A DNA stretch of 35,118 nt. Origin: a virus. Both the position numbers and the translations under genes were made by a program. Of this stretch, positions 21,572 through 28,294 are shown piece by piece (positions within the stretch are counted from its first letter, which is position 1; each line of letters begins with the position of its first letter). The notes beneath the pieces are model-generated. The model searched no databases. It was not told where the DNA came from and saw nothing but the letters and a program-made list of their open reading frames with translations. The stretch is taken from IMG/VR virus record IMGVR_UViG_3300038738_000005, positions 1 to 35,118 of that record. The stretch is one strand, 5' to 3'.

Positions 21572-23066
21572 AATAATTACAAATGGTGCAGGCACAAGCC
21601 TTGATGGATGGATAGCCTACAATACATCTATAGTAGATAGTTGCTTTAATATCCAAAACGGGCACATAAAACAGGTAGTAGGAATAAGCAGAGAGAAGCA
21701 ATACAGGCAGTATAAGCTTGCTTACAACTGCGTAGAATTAAGAGATAGACACAGTTATTTTTTGCTTACTACTACAAAACCCCCTTTAAAAAAAGACGCT
21801 TACTTTGTGCCAATTTTGTTTGATGGAGAACAAGTGCTTATCTTTGATGTAGACGAAAGTATTACAGATTTGACCTTTGAAGTTGTAGGAGACCTTAAAA
21901 TTAAGGATATTGATTTGCGAACGAATGAAGGAATAAGCGAAAATACAAAACAAGAAATTGGCATGTGGCAAGAAGTAACAGACGGACTAGGCAACATATT
22001 AGCATCTAAGCTTGTAGGAGCATTAGACAGTTCTGTGGCTAATATTATTAATGCCAATAACACTATGATAATTGAGGATGGTCTTTTTATAAGAAACGCA
22101 TCTACAGATGAAGCTTCTACATGGGCAATGCAGATTACTTCTGCTGGGTGGATGATTGCAGATGGAAAGAATCCTGATGGCACTTGGAATTGGAGGACTG
22201 CAGCAACAGGGAAAGGGTTAGTAGCAGATGCAATTACAACTGGCAAGCTATCTGCAATAGATCTTGAATCTGTAAACATTTTGGCATCTACAATCTTAGG
22301 TGCATTAATTCAAGGTGGGAGAATCGAAATTGGAGATAATGCATCCAAGACCTTTATTGTAATTGATGGAAATGAAAAATCTTTTGGAATAAAAATGAAA
22401 AACACCAATAATGAACTAAAAAGCATTATTGACCTGTGGGGAGATACTGGCGATGGTGGAAATCTTGTAATCTATAGCAATTCAGAGAATGCTGATGGCA
22501 GTTTTAAAAAAGCATTTCAAGTAAGTGCATACACAGAAACTAATGACAATGGGTGCATTATACACACATATGGAGATGTCGAATGGTATGCGAATCTGAA
22601 AAGAATTTTATTTAATTCCGTTGATAAATTTGAGTTTTTTGGGCCAACACATATTGACACAGGCGGAGATATTTCTGGGAACAACATATATGCTAGTGGA
22701 GACTTAGGCTGTGGGGGCACAAAAACAGCTATAGTTCAGACTAAACATTATGGGAAAAGAAAACTATACTGTGAAGAAGCTGACAAGTTGTATTTTAGTA
22801 CAAAAGGCATAGCCGAAACAGCGATTGAAGGCAATGAATGCAAGTATATTCTAAGGCTTGATGATATATTCTTTGAGACAATCGAGCCTAATAGCGTATA
22901 CCCTTACATTATCAATACAACACCATACGCAGATGCAAGAGTGTGGGTGAGCAGTGTATATGATAAATACATTATTTTTAAAAGTGACAAGCCAACAAGA
23001 TTTGCGTACAGTTTGCAAGCGATAAGAAAAGGATATGCAAACACTTACTTAGAGGAGGTGGAATAA
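21564..23066 (+). CDS. Tail tip / tail fibre protein
   Basis: This 500-residue protein starts MSRIITNGAGTSLDGWIAYN with GGGGGTGG upstream. A middle region rich in beta helix-like repeats (SVNILASTILGALIQGGRIE, with Asn/Gly turns) resembles the phage tail endopeptidase or fibre C-terminal repeats that trimerise. The C-terminal part contains FSTKGIAETAIEGNECKYIL and a Tyr-rich end. It probably contacts the host surface. Its stop overlaps the SGNH-fibre start by one base (TAATGG). Confidence 0.7.
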   Translation: MSRIITNGAGTSLDGWIAYNTSIVDSCFNIQNGHIKQVVGISREKQYRQYKLAYNCVELRDRHSYFLLTTTKPPLKKDAYFVPILFDGEQVLIFDVDESITDLTFEVVGDLKIKDIDLRTNEGISENTKQEIGMWQEVTDGLGNILASKLVGALDSSVANIINANNTMIIEDGLFIRNASTDEASTWAMQITSAGWMIADGKNPDGTWNWRTAATGKGLVADAITTGKLSAIDLESVNILASTILGALIQGGRIEIGDNASKTFIVIDGNEKSFGIKMKNTNNELKSIIDLWGDTGDGGNLVIYSNSENADGSFKKAFQVSAYTETNDNGCIIHTYGDVEWYANLKRILFNSVDKFEFFGPTHIDTGGDISGNNIYASGDLGCGGTKTAIVQTKHYGKRKLYCEEADKLYFSTKGIAETAIEGNECKYILRLDDIFFETIEPNSVYPYIINTTPYADARVWVSSVYDKYIIFKSDKPTRFAYSLQAIRKGYANTYLEEVE

Positions 23067-24577
23067 TGGCTTACCAAAAGAAACACTGGATAGATGAAGA
23101 AAGCGAATTAACAGCAGAGGACTTAAATAAATATGAGCAAACACTTGAAGGGCATGATAATAAAATTACAGAGCATACAACTAAATTAGCTCAACATGAA
23201 AATACATTTGCAGAGCATCAAAATATTTTAACGCAATATGAAGCTGCTATTACAGAACAAGAGAATAAATTAAGTGAACATATAGAAGATAATGCTACTC
23301 ATAATAAATACATAGAAGGAGTAGAATATCTCTCATACTACCATGAAAAATTAAGAACTAATCAACCTGTAAAGTTAGTATTTAGTGGTGATAGTACAAC
23401 ATATGGTGCAGGACTAACAGATACAAATTATACTATTAGCAATTTAGCTAAGCAGTATTTAAACAAATGTGGATACCCGCGAGTGACAAGTATAAATGCT
23501 GGTCATAATAATATGAATGTTCAAGTATGGATTAATCAATACTTAAATGAAGATTTGGATCAAAATCCTGACCTATATGTTATTCGTTGGGGGTTTAATC
23601 ACGACGGGACTGTAAATTTAGAACAAAGAGTTGCTAACTTTGAAAGAGATTTGAGGATTGGATTAGATAGAATTAGAGCAAATAGAACTGCAGATCAACT
23701 TTCGTTGATTTTGATGATGCCAAATAGTGGTAATGATACAACATATCATAGGGATAAGGAATGGTTTGATGCTATTTATCCAGTAGTTAAGAAAGCGGCT
23801 AGAGATTACCAATGTTGTTTTGTGGACACATACCACTACTTGTATGATAGTACAAATGTTACTTGGCAAGATACACCGATGGGGGATGGGGTAACACATA
23901 TTCATCCACTTGAAAGAGGAAACGTTTGGATTATTAGTTTGCTATCAGAAACACTAATTCCAGTATTTTTAAGACATTACGGCATAACTAATGTATTAAG
24001 CAGTGATTACACAACTACTGCAACAACTCCACCATCTTATTATAAAAACGGATTATCTATTCACCGAACAGATTTAAGTTTTCCTTATAATGGTAATGTT
24101 TATACCATAAAAAGTGCAGATGGGCTTGTAACACAAATCAACACAAGTTATCAAGCTGTAGACGCTAATAAAATAGCGTTTCGACAAGGCTTAGCATTAG
24201 TTGGGGTTCCTGGAGGCATAGGGGATAATGCCTGGGGAGGTTGGATAAGAGCAAGGGATACAACAGAGTATATTCCACTTGAGCTACGAAGTGGTTGGGA
24301 GAACAACAGCGCAGACGATATGCCGTTGCAATATTTCATTGATGCTAGCAATACTGTTCACATAAAAGGCATGATAAAAGGTGGAGATACTTCCTTGTAT
24401 TCTACGCTTTTTACTATGCCAGTTGGAGCAAGACCAGCGAAAAACTTTTACAATATAGTGCTTACAGCTGGTGGCATTGGTACGATAATTGTGCAGCCAT
24501 ATGGGCCAGTTAAAGTAATATCAGTTCCGAACAATGGATGGGTGGCAATAGACATAAGTTATAAGGCAGAGCAATAA
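23066..24577 (+). CDS. Tail fibre with SGNH/GDSL hydrolase domain
   Basis: This 503-residue protein begins with the fibre-type MAYQKKHWIDEESELTAEDL module and a coiled coil of repeated HxxK/E units (about residues 20-80). A SGNH hydrolase domain follows: GDS with nucleophile Ser110 (VFSGDSTTYG), Asn178 in IRWGFNHDG, and the His-containing DGVTHIHP (274-281). It likely removes acetyl or similar groups from cell-wall polysaccharide at adsorption. The C-terminal third (from about 330) is beta-rich and ends VAIDISYKAEQ. It follows the tail tip gene. Confidence 0.85.
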   Translation: MAYQKKHWIDEESELTAEDLNKYEQTLEGHDNKITEHTTKLAQHENTFAEHQNILTQYEAAITEQENKLSEHIEDNATHNKYIEGVEYLSYYHEKLRTNQPVKLVFSGDSTTYGAGLTDTNYTISNLAKQYLNKCGYPRVTSINAGHNNMNVQVWINQYLNEDLDQNPDLYVIRWGFNHDGTVNLEQRVANFERDLRIGLDRIRANRTADQLSLILMMPNSGNDTTYHRDKEWFDAIYPVVKKAARDYQCCFVDTYHYLYDSTNVTWQDTPMGDGVTHIHPLERGNVWIISLLSETLIPVFLRHYGITNVLSSDYTTTATTPPSYYKNGLSIHRTDLSFPYNGNVYTIKSADGLVTQINTSYQAVDANKIAFRQGLALVGVPGGIGDNAWGGWIRARDTTEYIPLELRSGWENNSADDMPLQYFIDASNTVHIKGMIKGGDTSLYSTLFTMPVGARPAKNFYNIVLTAGGIGTIIVQPYGPVKVISVPNNGWVAIDISYKAEQ

Positions 24578-24600
24578 GCACCATACAGGTGCTATTTTTG
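24577..24600 (+). terminator. Intrinsic terminator after tail fibre
   Basis: AGCACC pairs with GGTGCT around a 5-nt loop, followed by ATTTTTG. It has the same AGCAC/GTGCT stem as the terminators at 4766 and 15555, which suggests a recurring terminator type in this phage. Confidence 0.75.
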
Positions 24601-24620
24601 TGCAAAAAGGAGTGGTGTAA

Positions 24621-24866
24621 ATGCAAATAAATGCAACTACAATTACTGTAATCGTTGGCATCTGTAGTATAGCGGCTTTTTTCTTGGGACAGTATGCAGG
24701 CGTAAAGAAAAACGGATACGAGCAAGGCAAGAGAGATGCGAAAATAGATGAGCTTGCGAATAAACTTGATGAATTAGTCCGAGAATTTAAGGAATTAAAC
24801 ATGGGCGCCCTTGTGCAAAGGGTGGTGGCTCTTGAAAAAGCAGTATTCAATAAAAAAGGCGAATAG
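24621..24866 (+). CDS. Small membrane protein, lysis module (81 aa)
   Basis: This 81-residue protein has one N-terminal transmembrane segment (TITVIVGICSIAAFFLGQYA) and a charged helical cytosolic tail (KIDELANKLDELVREFKELN). Proteins with this layout precede holins in Firmicute phages and resemble the XhlA-type lysis accessory proteins. The ribosome site is AAAAGGAG before the ATG. It is the first of three small membrane proteins upstream of the endolysin. Confidence 0.65.
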   Translation: MQINATTITVIVGICSIAAFFLGQYAGVKKNGYEQGKRDAKIDELANKLDELVREFKELNMGALVQRVVALEKAVFNKKGE

Positions 24867-24877
24867 GTCGTGATAAT

Positions 24878-25165
24878 ATGCCTGATAAAGTGAAATTATA
24901 TGAAAAGCAGCAGAAGAAAAAACATAAGAAGAAAAAAGAATACTCCAAGGTAGTGGTGGCTATAGTGCTTTTATTTTGTACTGTAGTCACTATTTTTGCA
25001 ATGACTTTAATGTGGATTACTAAGGATACAAGTGCATTGGCTTATCTTATACCGTCAGTGTTTGCAGAAACTGGAGCTGTAATTTCATTTTATCTCAAAA
25101 AGTCTGAAAAAGAAAACATAAGTAAATACGGGAATCAAGAAAGGAATGGTGTAGATGGAATATAA
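24878..25165 (+). CDS. Small two-helix membrane protein, lysis module (95 aa)
   Basis: This 95-residue protein has a strongly basic N-terminus (QQKKKHKKKKEYSK). Two hydrophobic segments follow (VVVAIVLLFCTVVTIFAMTL and ALAYLIPSVFAETGAVISFY), then a charged C-terminus. This is holin-like topology. It sits between the XhlA-like and LLH holin-like genes and overlaps the next start. I do not recognise a family, but the position supports a lysis-related role. Confidence 0.6.
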   Translation: MPDKVKLYEKQQKKKHKKKKEYSKVVVAIVLLFCTVVTIFAMTLMWITKDTSALAYLIPSVFAETGAVISFYLKKSEKENISKYGNQERNGVDGI

Positions 25166-25439
25166 TTTTTATTTGTATCTTATAATCATAGTAACCTTAG
25201 GAATCAGTTTATTTCTTGTGCCATGGCTAAAAGGTAAAGGCTTATGGGCGGTCACATTGTTTGCAGTAAACATAGCAGAACAACTGTTCGATTATACTTA
25301 TGCCGGAAAAGATAAATTTGCATGGGTAGACGACATTTTAAAGCAAATAGCGCCAAAACTTACCGACTTAGAAAGAGAAATGATAATTGAGGAATTGGTA
25401 GATAGAATGAATGAAATCCTTAAAGATAAGGAGGAATAA
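25155..25439 (+). CDS. Phage holin (LLH type)
   Basis: This 94-residue protein begins with a hydrophobic segment (YLYLIIIVTLGISLFLVPWL) and ends with an amphipathic Glu/Lys-rich helix, including PKLTDLEREMIIEELVDRMN. This is the pattern of the LLH holin family of Firmicute phages. Holins form lesions in the cytoplasmic membrane and give the endolysin access to the wall. It lies directly before the endolysin gene, with AAAGGAATGG ahead of ATG 25155. Confidence 0.75.
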   Translation: MEYNFYLYLIIIVTLGISLFLVPWLKGKGLWAVTLFAVNIAEQLFDYTYAGKDKFAWVDDILKQIAPKLTDLEREMIIEELVDRMNEILKDKEE

Positions 25440-25442
25440 GTT

Positions 25443-26123
25443 ATGTCAAATGTTACCTCTACAATAAGAGATATTAGTCGCCTAAAGCCTGCGGCAAAAA
25501 AGGCTTGCGAAATGTTTATGGCTGAATGTAAAAGGCAAGGTGTAGACATATTTATTACAGAGACACTTAGGACAAAAGAAAGACAAGAATACTTATATGC
25601 ACAAGGCAGGACCAGACCAGGACAGATTGTTACATGGACTCTTAATTCTAGACATATGACAGGATTGGCATGGGATATAGCTTGTAATGGAAAAAATCTA
25701 TATGATGCTAATACACTTAAAAAAGCTGGAGAAATTGCTAAAAAATTAAAAATAACCTGGGGTGGAGACTGGAGTCCTCCAGATACCCCACATTTCGAAG
25801 TCAAGGAAAACTGGGCACCGCCTGTGGCAGATGACCAACAGTTAGAACAATCAGTACATAAGATAGCACTTTACGGGGTCCTAATCAATGAGGCAGCATG
25901 GAATCGCCTAGATCGTATTAATGTCAATTATGGGCAGGCGTTGATTGAGAAAATTTGTCGCACCCTTTATGGCACAACTAACTACTTTGACGCGGTAGAC
26001 GCTTTATATTCTCATGGAATTATCAGTAACTATGAATTGTGGCGTAATAGAAATTACACTGCTTGCAATATTCGTGACTTACTTGTAAAAGTTGCATCTA
26101 AAATTGATTTGTTAGGAAAATAG
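25443..26123 (+). CDS. Endolysin, M15 peptidase (L-alanyl-D-glutamate peptidase type)
   Basis: This 226-residue enzyme has an N-terminal M15 metallopeptidase with zinc ligands His71 and Asp78 (SRHMTGLAWD) and His117 (PPDTPHFE). The early FITETLRTKERQEYLYAQGR motif is typical of the VanY/Ply500-type family. It cuts cross-linking or stem peptides of the host cell wall. The C-terminal 90 residues, beginning DQQLEQSVHK, lack a recognised binding motif and may form a wall-binding domain. AAGGAGG precedes the ATG. The gene ends beside a terminator facing converging reverse-strand genes. Confidence 0.88.
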   Translation: MSNVTSTIRDISRLKPAAKKACEMFMAECKRQGVDIFITETLRTKERQEYLYAQGRTRPGQIVTWTLNSRHMTGLAWDIACNGKNLYDANTLKKAGEIAKKLKITWGGDWSPPDTPHFEVKENWAPPVADDQQLEQSVHKIALYGVLINEAAWNRLDRINVNYGQALIEKICRTLYGTTNYFDAVDALYSHGIISNYELWRNRNYTACNIRDLLVKVASKIDLLGK

Positions 26124-26126
26124 TAA

Positions 26127-26157
26127 AGGTAGGGTTTATTGCCCTACCTCTTTATTC
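26127..26157. terminator. Terminator between lysis and reverse-strand genes
   Basis: AGGTAGGG and CCCTACCT form a perfect 8-bp stem with a 7-nt loop, followed by CTTTATTC. It sits at the convergence point of the rightward lysis genes and the leftward gene at 26152-26580. A weaker A-rich flank on the other side could make it bidirectional. Confidence 0.75.
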
Positions 26158-26580
26158 TTCATTTACCAGATTGTCGATAATTTCTCCTACACTTATACCT
26201 TGCTCGCTCGCCATACGCTTAAGCTTCTCATATGTTGTCATTTTAATGTATATGTTTAAAGTTCTTTTACTTTCATCCTCAACGATTTCCCCAAAAATTT
26301 CCTCATATTCGTCTCCGTCTAAATGTTCCTCTGCCCATTTTTGTGCCTGTGCGTAGGTTAAAGGCATTATCTTTTCGCCACTAGTCCACCCATTACTGCC
26401 AGATGGTTCAGCGTATCGGCTCATTGGTCCGCCTTCCCCATACAGGAAAAATTCTCCTGTTTTCTTCTGGTACAAAACTTCGTGTGTGTATTCAAAAGAT
26501 CCATATTTATTATTATCCCAACTTCCCATTTTTTTAGCTGTTTTGGTATCATATACCTTATTATTTATTATTTTTTTCAT
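26152..26580 (-). CDS. Two-domain protein with C-terminal ribbon-helix-helix motif
   Basis: This 142-residue reverse-strand protein has an N-terminal part (VYDTKTAKKMGSWDNNKYGS) with a conserved-looking Tyr/Glu segment (FEYTHEVLYQKKTGEFFLYG). The middle reads GGPMSRYAEPSGSNGW and LTYAQAQKWAEEHLDGDEYE. The C-terminal RHH-like part (LNIYIKMTTYEKLKRMASEQ followed by ISVGEIIDNLVNEE) probably dimerises and binds DNA. Proteins of this two-part type recur on mobile elements of Clostridia. I know no proven function. It is the second gene after the promoter at 26938-26966 and may control it. An AAAGGGG site precedes the ATG. Confidence 0.75.
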   Translation of the reverse strand: MKKIINNKVYDTKTAKKMGSWDNNKYGSFEYTHEVLYQKKTGEFFLYGEGGPMSRYAEPSGSNGWTSGEKIMPLTYAQAQKWAEEHLDGDEYEEIFGEIVEDESKRTLNIYIKMTTYEKLKRMASEQGISVGEIIDNLVNEE

Positions 26581-26645
26581 ATTAACATCCCCTTTACATT
26601 TATTATATTAGCCAGTTTTAAGGTACTGGCTAGACCTTTAGTAAT

Positions 26646-26882
26646 TTACGCTTCCCATGCATTTACAATTTTGCCATCTTGTATTTTAATACAGATTATT
26701 GGTGCATCAGAGTGATTTATATATGCTTGGTAGTCTATGTTAGTGTTGCTTTTATCTTCACTAACTATTACTTCTGTTTCGCCTTCAAATTCGTAATCTT
26801 CAAACGCACATATAACATCATTTTCAAAATCCTCTGTTACTTCCATGCCTACTAGGTTTTTAATAACTTCTGCTATTGTCAT
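26646..26882 (-). CDS. Small, very acidic protein (78 aa)
   Basis: This 78-residue reverse-strand protein is the first gene behind a strong promoter. It is extremely acidic: about a quarter of residues are Asp or Glu, there are few Lys and no Arg. Its sequence reads TIAEVIKNLVGMEVTEDFEN, then DYEFEGETEVIVSEDKSNTN. I chose the start at 26882 because AAAGGAG lies nine bases ahead; an upstream Met is too close to that site. Small acidic proteins in this position (between lysis genes and integrase) include DNA-mimic inhibitors and anti-defence proteins, but that role is not proven here. Confidence 0.7.
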   Translation of the reverse strand: MTIAEVIKNLVGMEVTEDFENDVICAFEDYEFEGETEVIVSEDKSNTNIDYQAYINHSDAPIICIKIQDGKIVNAWEA

Positions 26883-26929
26883 AATCTCCATCTCCTTTAT
26901 TTTTATTTTTTATTTGCTATCCCCTGTTG

Positions 26930-26988
26930 TTAATTAAAGTATAGCATAGAGTTTATATAAAGTCAATACGTTTTTTGACTTTAATTAA
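26930..26988 (-). promoter_or_regulatory. Reverse-strand promoter bracketed by an 11-bp inverted repeat
   Basis: On the reverse strand TTGACT (26966-26961) lies 17 bp before TATACT (26943-26938), a near-ideal promoter for the acidic and RHH genes. A perfect inverted repeat, TTAATTAAAGT at 26930-26940 and ACTTTAATTAA at 26978-26988, brackets it. A second pair, AAAGTCAA/TTGACTTT, lies at 26959-26982. These look like repressor sites, possibly for the RHH protein. Confidence 0.75.
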
Positions 26989-27049
26989 ACTAAATAATAC
27001 ACAAAGTTTGAGTAAAGACATTGTATAATATGTACAAAGTATTTTAAAT

Positions 27050-27078
27050 TTGCATTATGGTATTTATTTTTGTATAAT
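27050..27078 (+). promoter_or_regulatory. Promoter of the lipoprotein gene
   Basis: TTGCAT at 27050-27055 and TATAAT at 27073-27078 are separated by 17 bp, giving a near-consensus sigma-A promoter 31 bases before the lipoprotein start. It gives the lipoprotein its own transcription, suitable for expression in the lysogen. Confidence 0.75.
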
Positions 27079-27109
27079 TAAGTAAAATATAAAAAGAGGG
27101 GGTACTGAT

Positions 27110-27640
27110 ATGAGCAAGAAAATTATTATTGTGCTTATAGCGAGTTTATTATTATCAGGGTGCTCTTATACATCTGCGACAACTAATCAGGGTACAGAAA
27201 AAGTAGTGGATACTACAGAACAGGCAACAACTAATGTGGCAACAGAGGCAGCACAAGAAACAGAAAGCAAATCTGTAGAAGATGGATTGCTTGGTGGTGG
27301 CAAGTATAAGGTAGAATTAAAAGAGGCAAGAAAAACAAGATCTAAGTATGAAAATGCTGACGTATTAGAAGTAACATATGTATTTACAAACAATTCTGAT
27401 GAGGCAGCAAGTGCTGATATGGCACTATACTTCAAAGCATACCAGGATGGCATAGAAATGGACCCTGTTTTTGATGTTGAATTAACTGGAGAAAATCACA
27501 GTAAGAACATTAAGCCTGGAGTTAGTTTGGAATGCAAAGCCTTATTCAAATTAACATCAAACAGTGATGTAGAAGTGGAAGTTGTAGAAGCATTTAGCTT
27601 TAGCAATAATAAAGTAGTAAAAGTTTATACATTAGAATAA
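27110..27640 (+). CDS. Secreted lipoprotein with DUF5067-like domain
   Basis: This 176-residue protein opens with a signal peptide (MSKKIIIVLIASLLLSGCSY) and a clear lipobox LLSGC, so it should be lipid-anchored on the cell surface. A Thr/Glu-rich linker follows. From about residue 60 (GLLGGGKYKVELKEARKTRS) there is a beta-sandwich domain (VLEVTYVFTNNSD, YFKAYQDGIEMDP) resembling DUF5067. It has its own consensus promoter and terminator beside the lysogeny genes, the pattern of a lysogenic-conversion gene. Superinfection exclusion or surface modification is a reasonable guess; phage lipoproteins such as Ltp do this. Confidence 0.8.
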   Translation: MSKKIIIVLIASLLLSGCSYTSATTNQGTEKVVDTTEQATTNVATEAAQETESKSVEDGLLGGGKYKVELKEARKTRSKYENADVLEVTYVFTNNSDEAASADMALYFKAYQDGIEMDPVFDVELTGENHSKNIKPGVSLECKALFKLTSNSDVEVEVVEAFSFSNNKVVKVYTLE

Positions 27641-27644
27641 AAAT

Positions 27645-27680
27645 AAAGCCTTAAGATACAATATCTTAGGGCTTTTTTAT
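27645..27680 (+). terminator. Intrinsic terminator after lipoprotein gene
   Basis: AAGCCTTAAGATA pairs with TATCTTAGGGCTT (one T-G) around a 3-nt loop and is followed by TTTTTATTT. It isolates the lipoprotein as a single-gene unit. Confidence 0.88.
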
Positions 27681-27760
27681 TTCGCAAATGTCGCGTATGA
27701 GAAAGTAAAACTCAAAAATATTTTTACTATGTAGTCAAAAGACCGCGACAAATAGAACAT

Positions 27761-28042
27761 ATGGATTTAACTGCAAGAACTATATTGTGGATCAAAAATA
27801 AAGGATATGAAGTGCTTAATTTTAAAAGAGAAGTGCAGTTGGATAAAGTAAAACCGGATGCAGTTATTGGCATAAAACAAGGACAGAATTATGGTATACT
27901 CATGGTAGAGATAGATAGATTTAATAATTCATTATCAAAAAAATCCCTATGTATGAACACATATATCATATATAAGGAAAGAATTTTTTTAACTCATTTA
28001 AGATATTATATGTCTGCAATAAAGATGTTAGAAGTTATATAG
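27761..28042 (+). pseudogene. 5'-truncated gene with PDA...VEID motif (replication-relaxation-like)
   Basis: The frame gives 93 residues from ATG 27761 (MDLTARTILWIKNKGYEVLN) and contains KVKPDAVIGI and GILMVEIDRF. This pattern resembles the C-terminal part of replication-relaxation proteins or a PD-(D/E)xK-like fold. There is no ribosome site. Protein-like sequence in the same frame continues upstream (VVKRPRQIEH) to a stop at 27698 with no start codon. The gene therefore looks like a remnant that lost its 5' half. It lies beside attP, where recombination scars are common. Confidence 0.5.
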
Positions 28043-28076
28043 TGCAAGTGATTTGTATAAAACCACAAAATTTATT

Positions 28077-28097
28077 TTGACAGCTACGCGACAGCTA
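28077..28097 (+). repeat. attP left arm repeats (candidate integrase arm sites)
   Basis: TTGACAGCTA at 28077-28086 and GCGACAGCTA at 28088-28097 are direct repeats 11 bp apart. The same motif pair, also 11 bp apart and in the same orientation, occurs at 28261-28281. The two pairs flank the tRNA core, as integrase arm-type sites do. Confidence 0.7.
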
Positions 28098-28188
28098 CCA
28101 TCTTATAATATAGTAGACATATAAGAATTAAAAACAGTGTATTTTCAAGGATTTTATAACTTAATATAACCATAAATAACACAAAAAT

Positions 28189-28234
28189 CAGACTCTTAAT
28201 CTGAGGGTCCTGGGTTCGAGTCCCAGATGACTCA
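28189..28234 (+). other. attP: attP core: 3' half of tRNA-Lys(CTT)
   Basis: The 46 bases hold the anticodon arm (CAGA-CTCTTAA-TCTG, anticodon CTT), a variable loop, the T arm (CTGGG-TTCGAGT-CCCAG) and the acceptor 3' strand ATGACTC with discriminator A. No 5' half is present, so it is not a functional tRNA. It is the core that would restore the host tRNA-Lys gene on integration. It lies next to the integrase 3' end. Confidence 0.92.
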
Positions 28235-28260
28235 TGGGTTTGCGAGCATGGAGGTCAAAT

Positions 28261-28281
28261 TTGACAGCTATTTGACAGCTA
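28261..28281 (+). repeat. attP right arm repeats (candidate integrase arm sites)
   Basis: TTGACAGCTA occurs at 28261-28270 and again at 28272-28281, an 11-bp period matching the left-arm pair. It lies between the tRNA-derived core and the integrase stop codon. Confidence 0.7.
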
Positions 28282-28294
28282 CGCAAGCAAAAAA

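Noticed and set aside
28189-28234. Possible complete tRNA gene
   Set aside because: Only the anticodon arm, T arm and 3' acceptor strand are present; the D arm and 5' acceptor are missing upstream, so it is an attachment core, not a tRNA gene.
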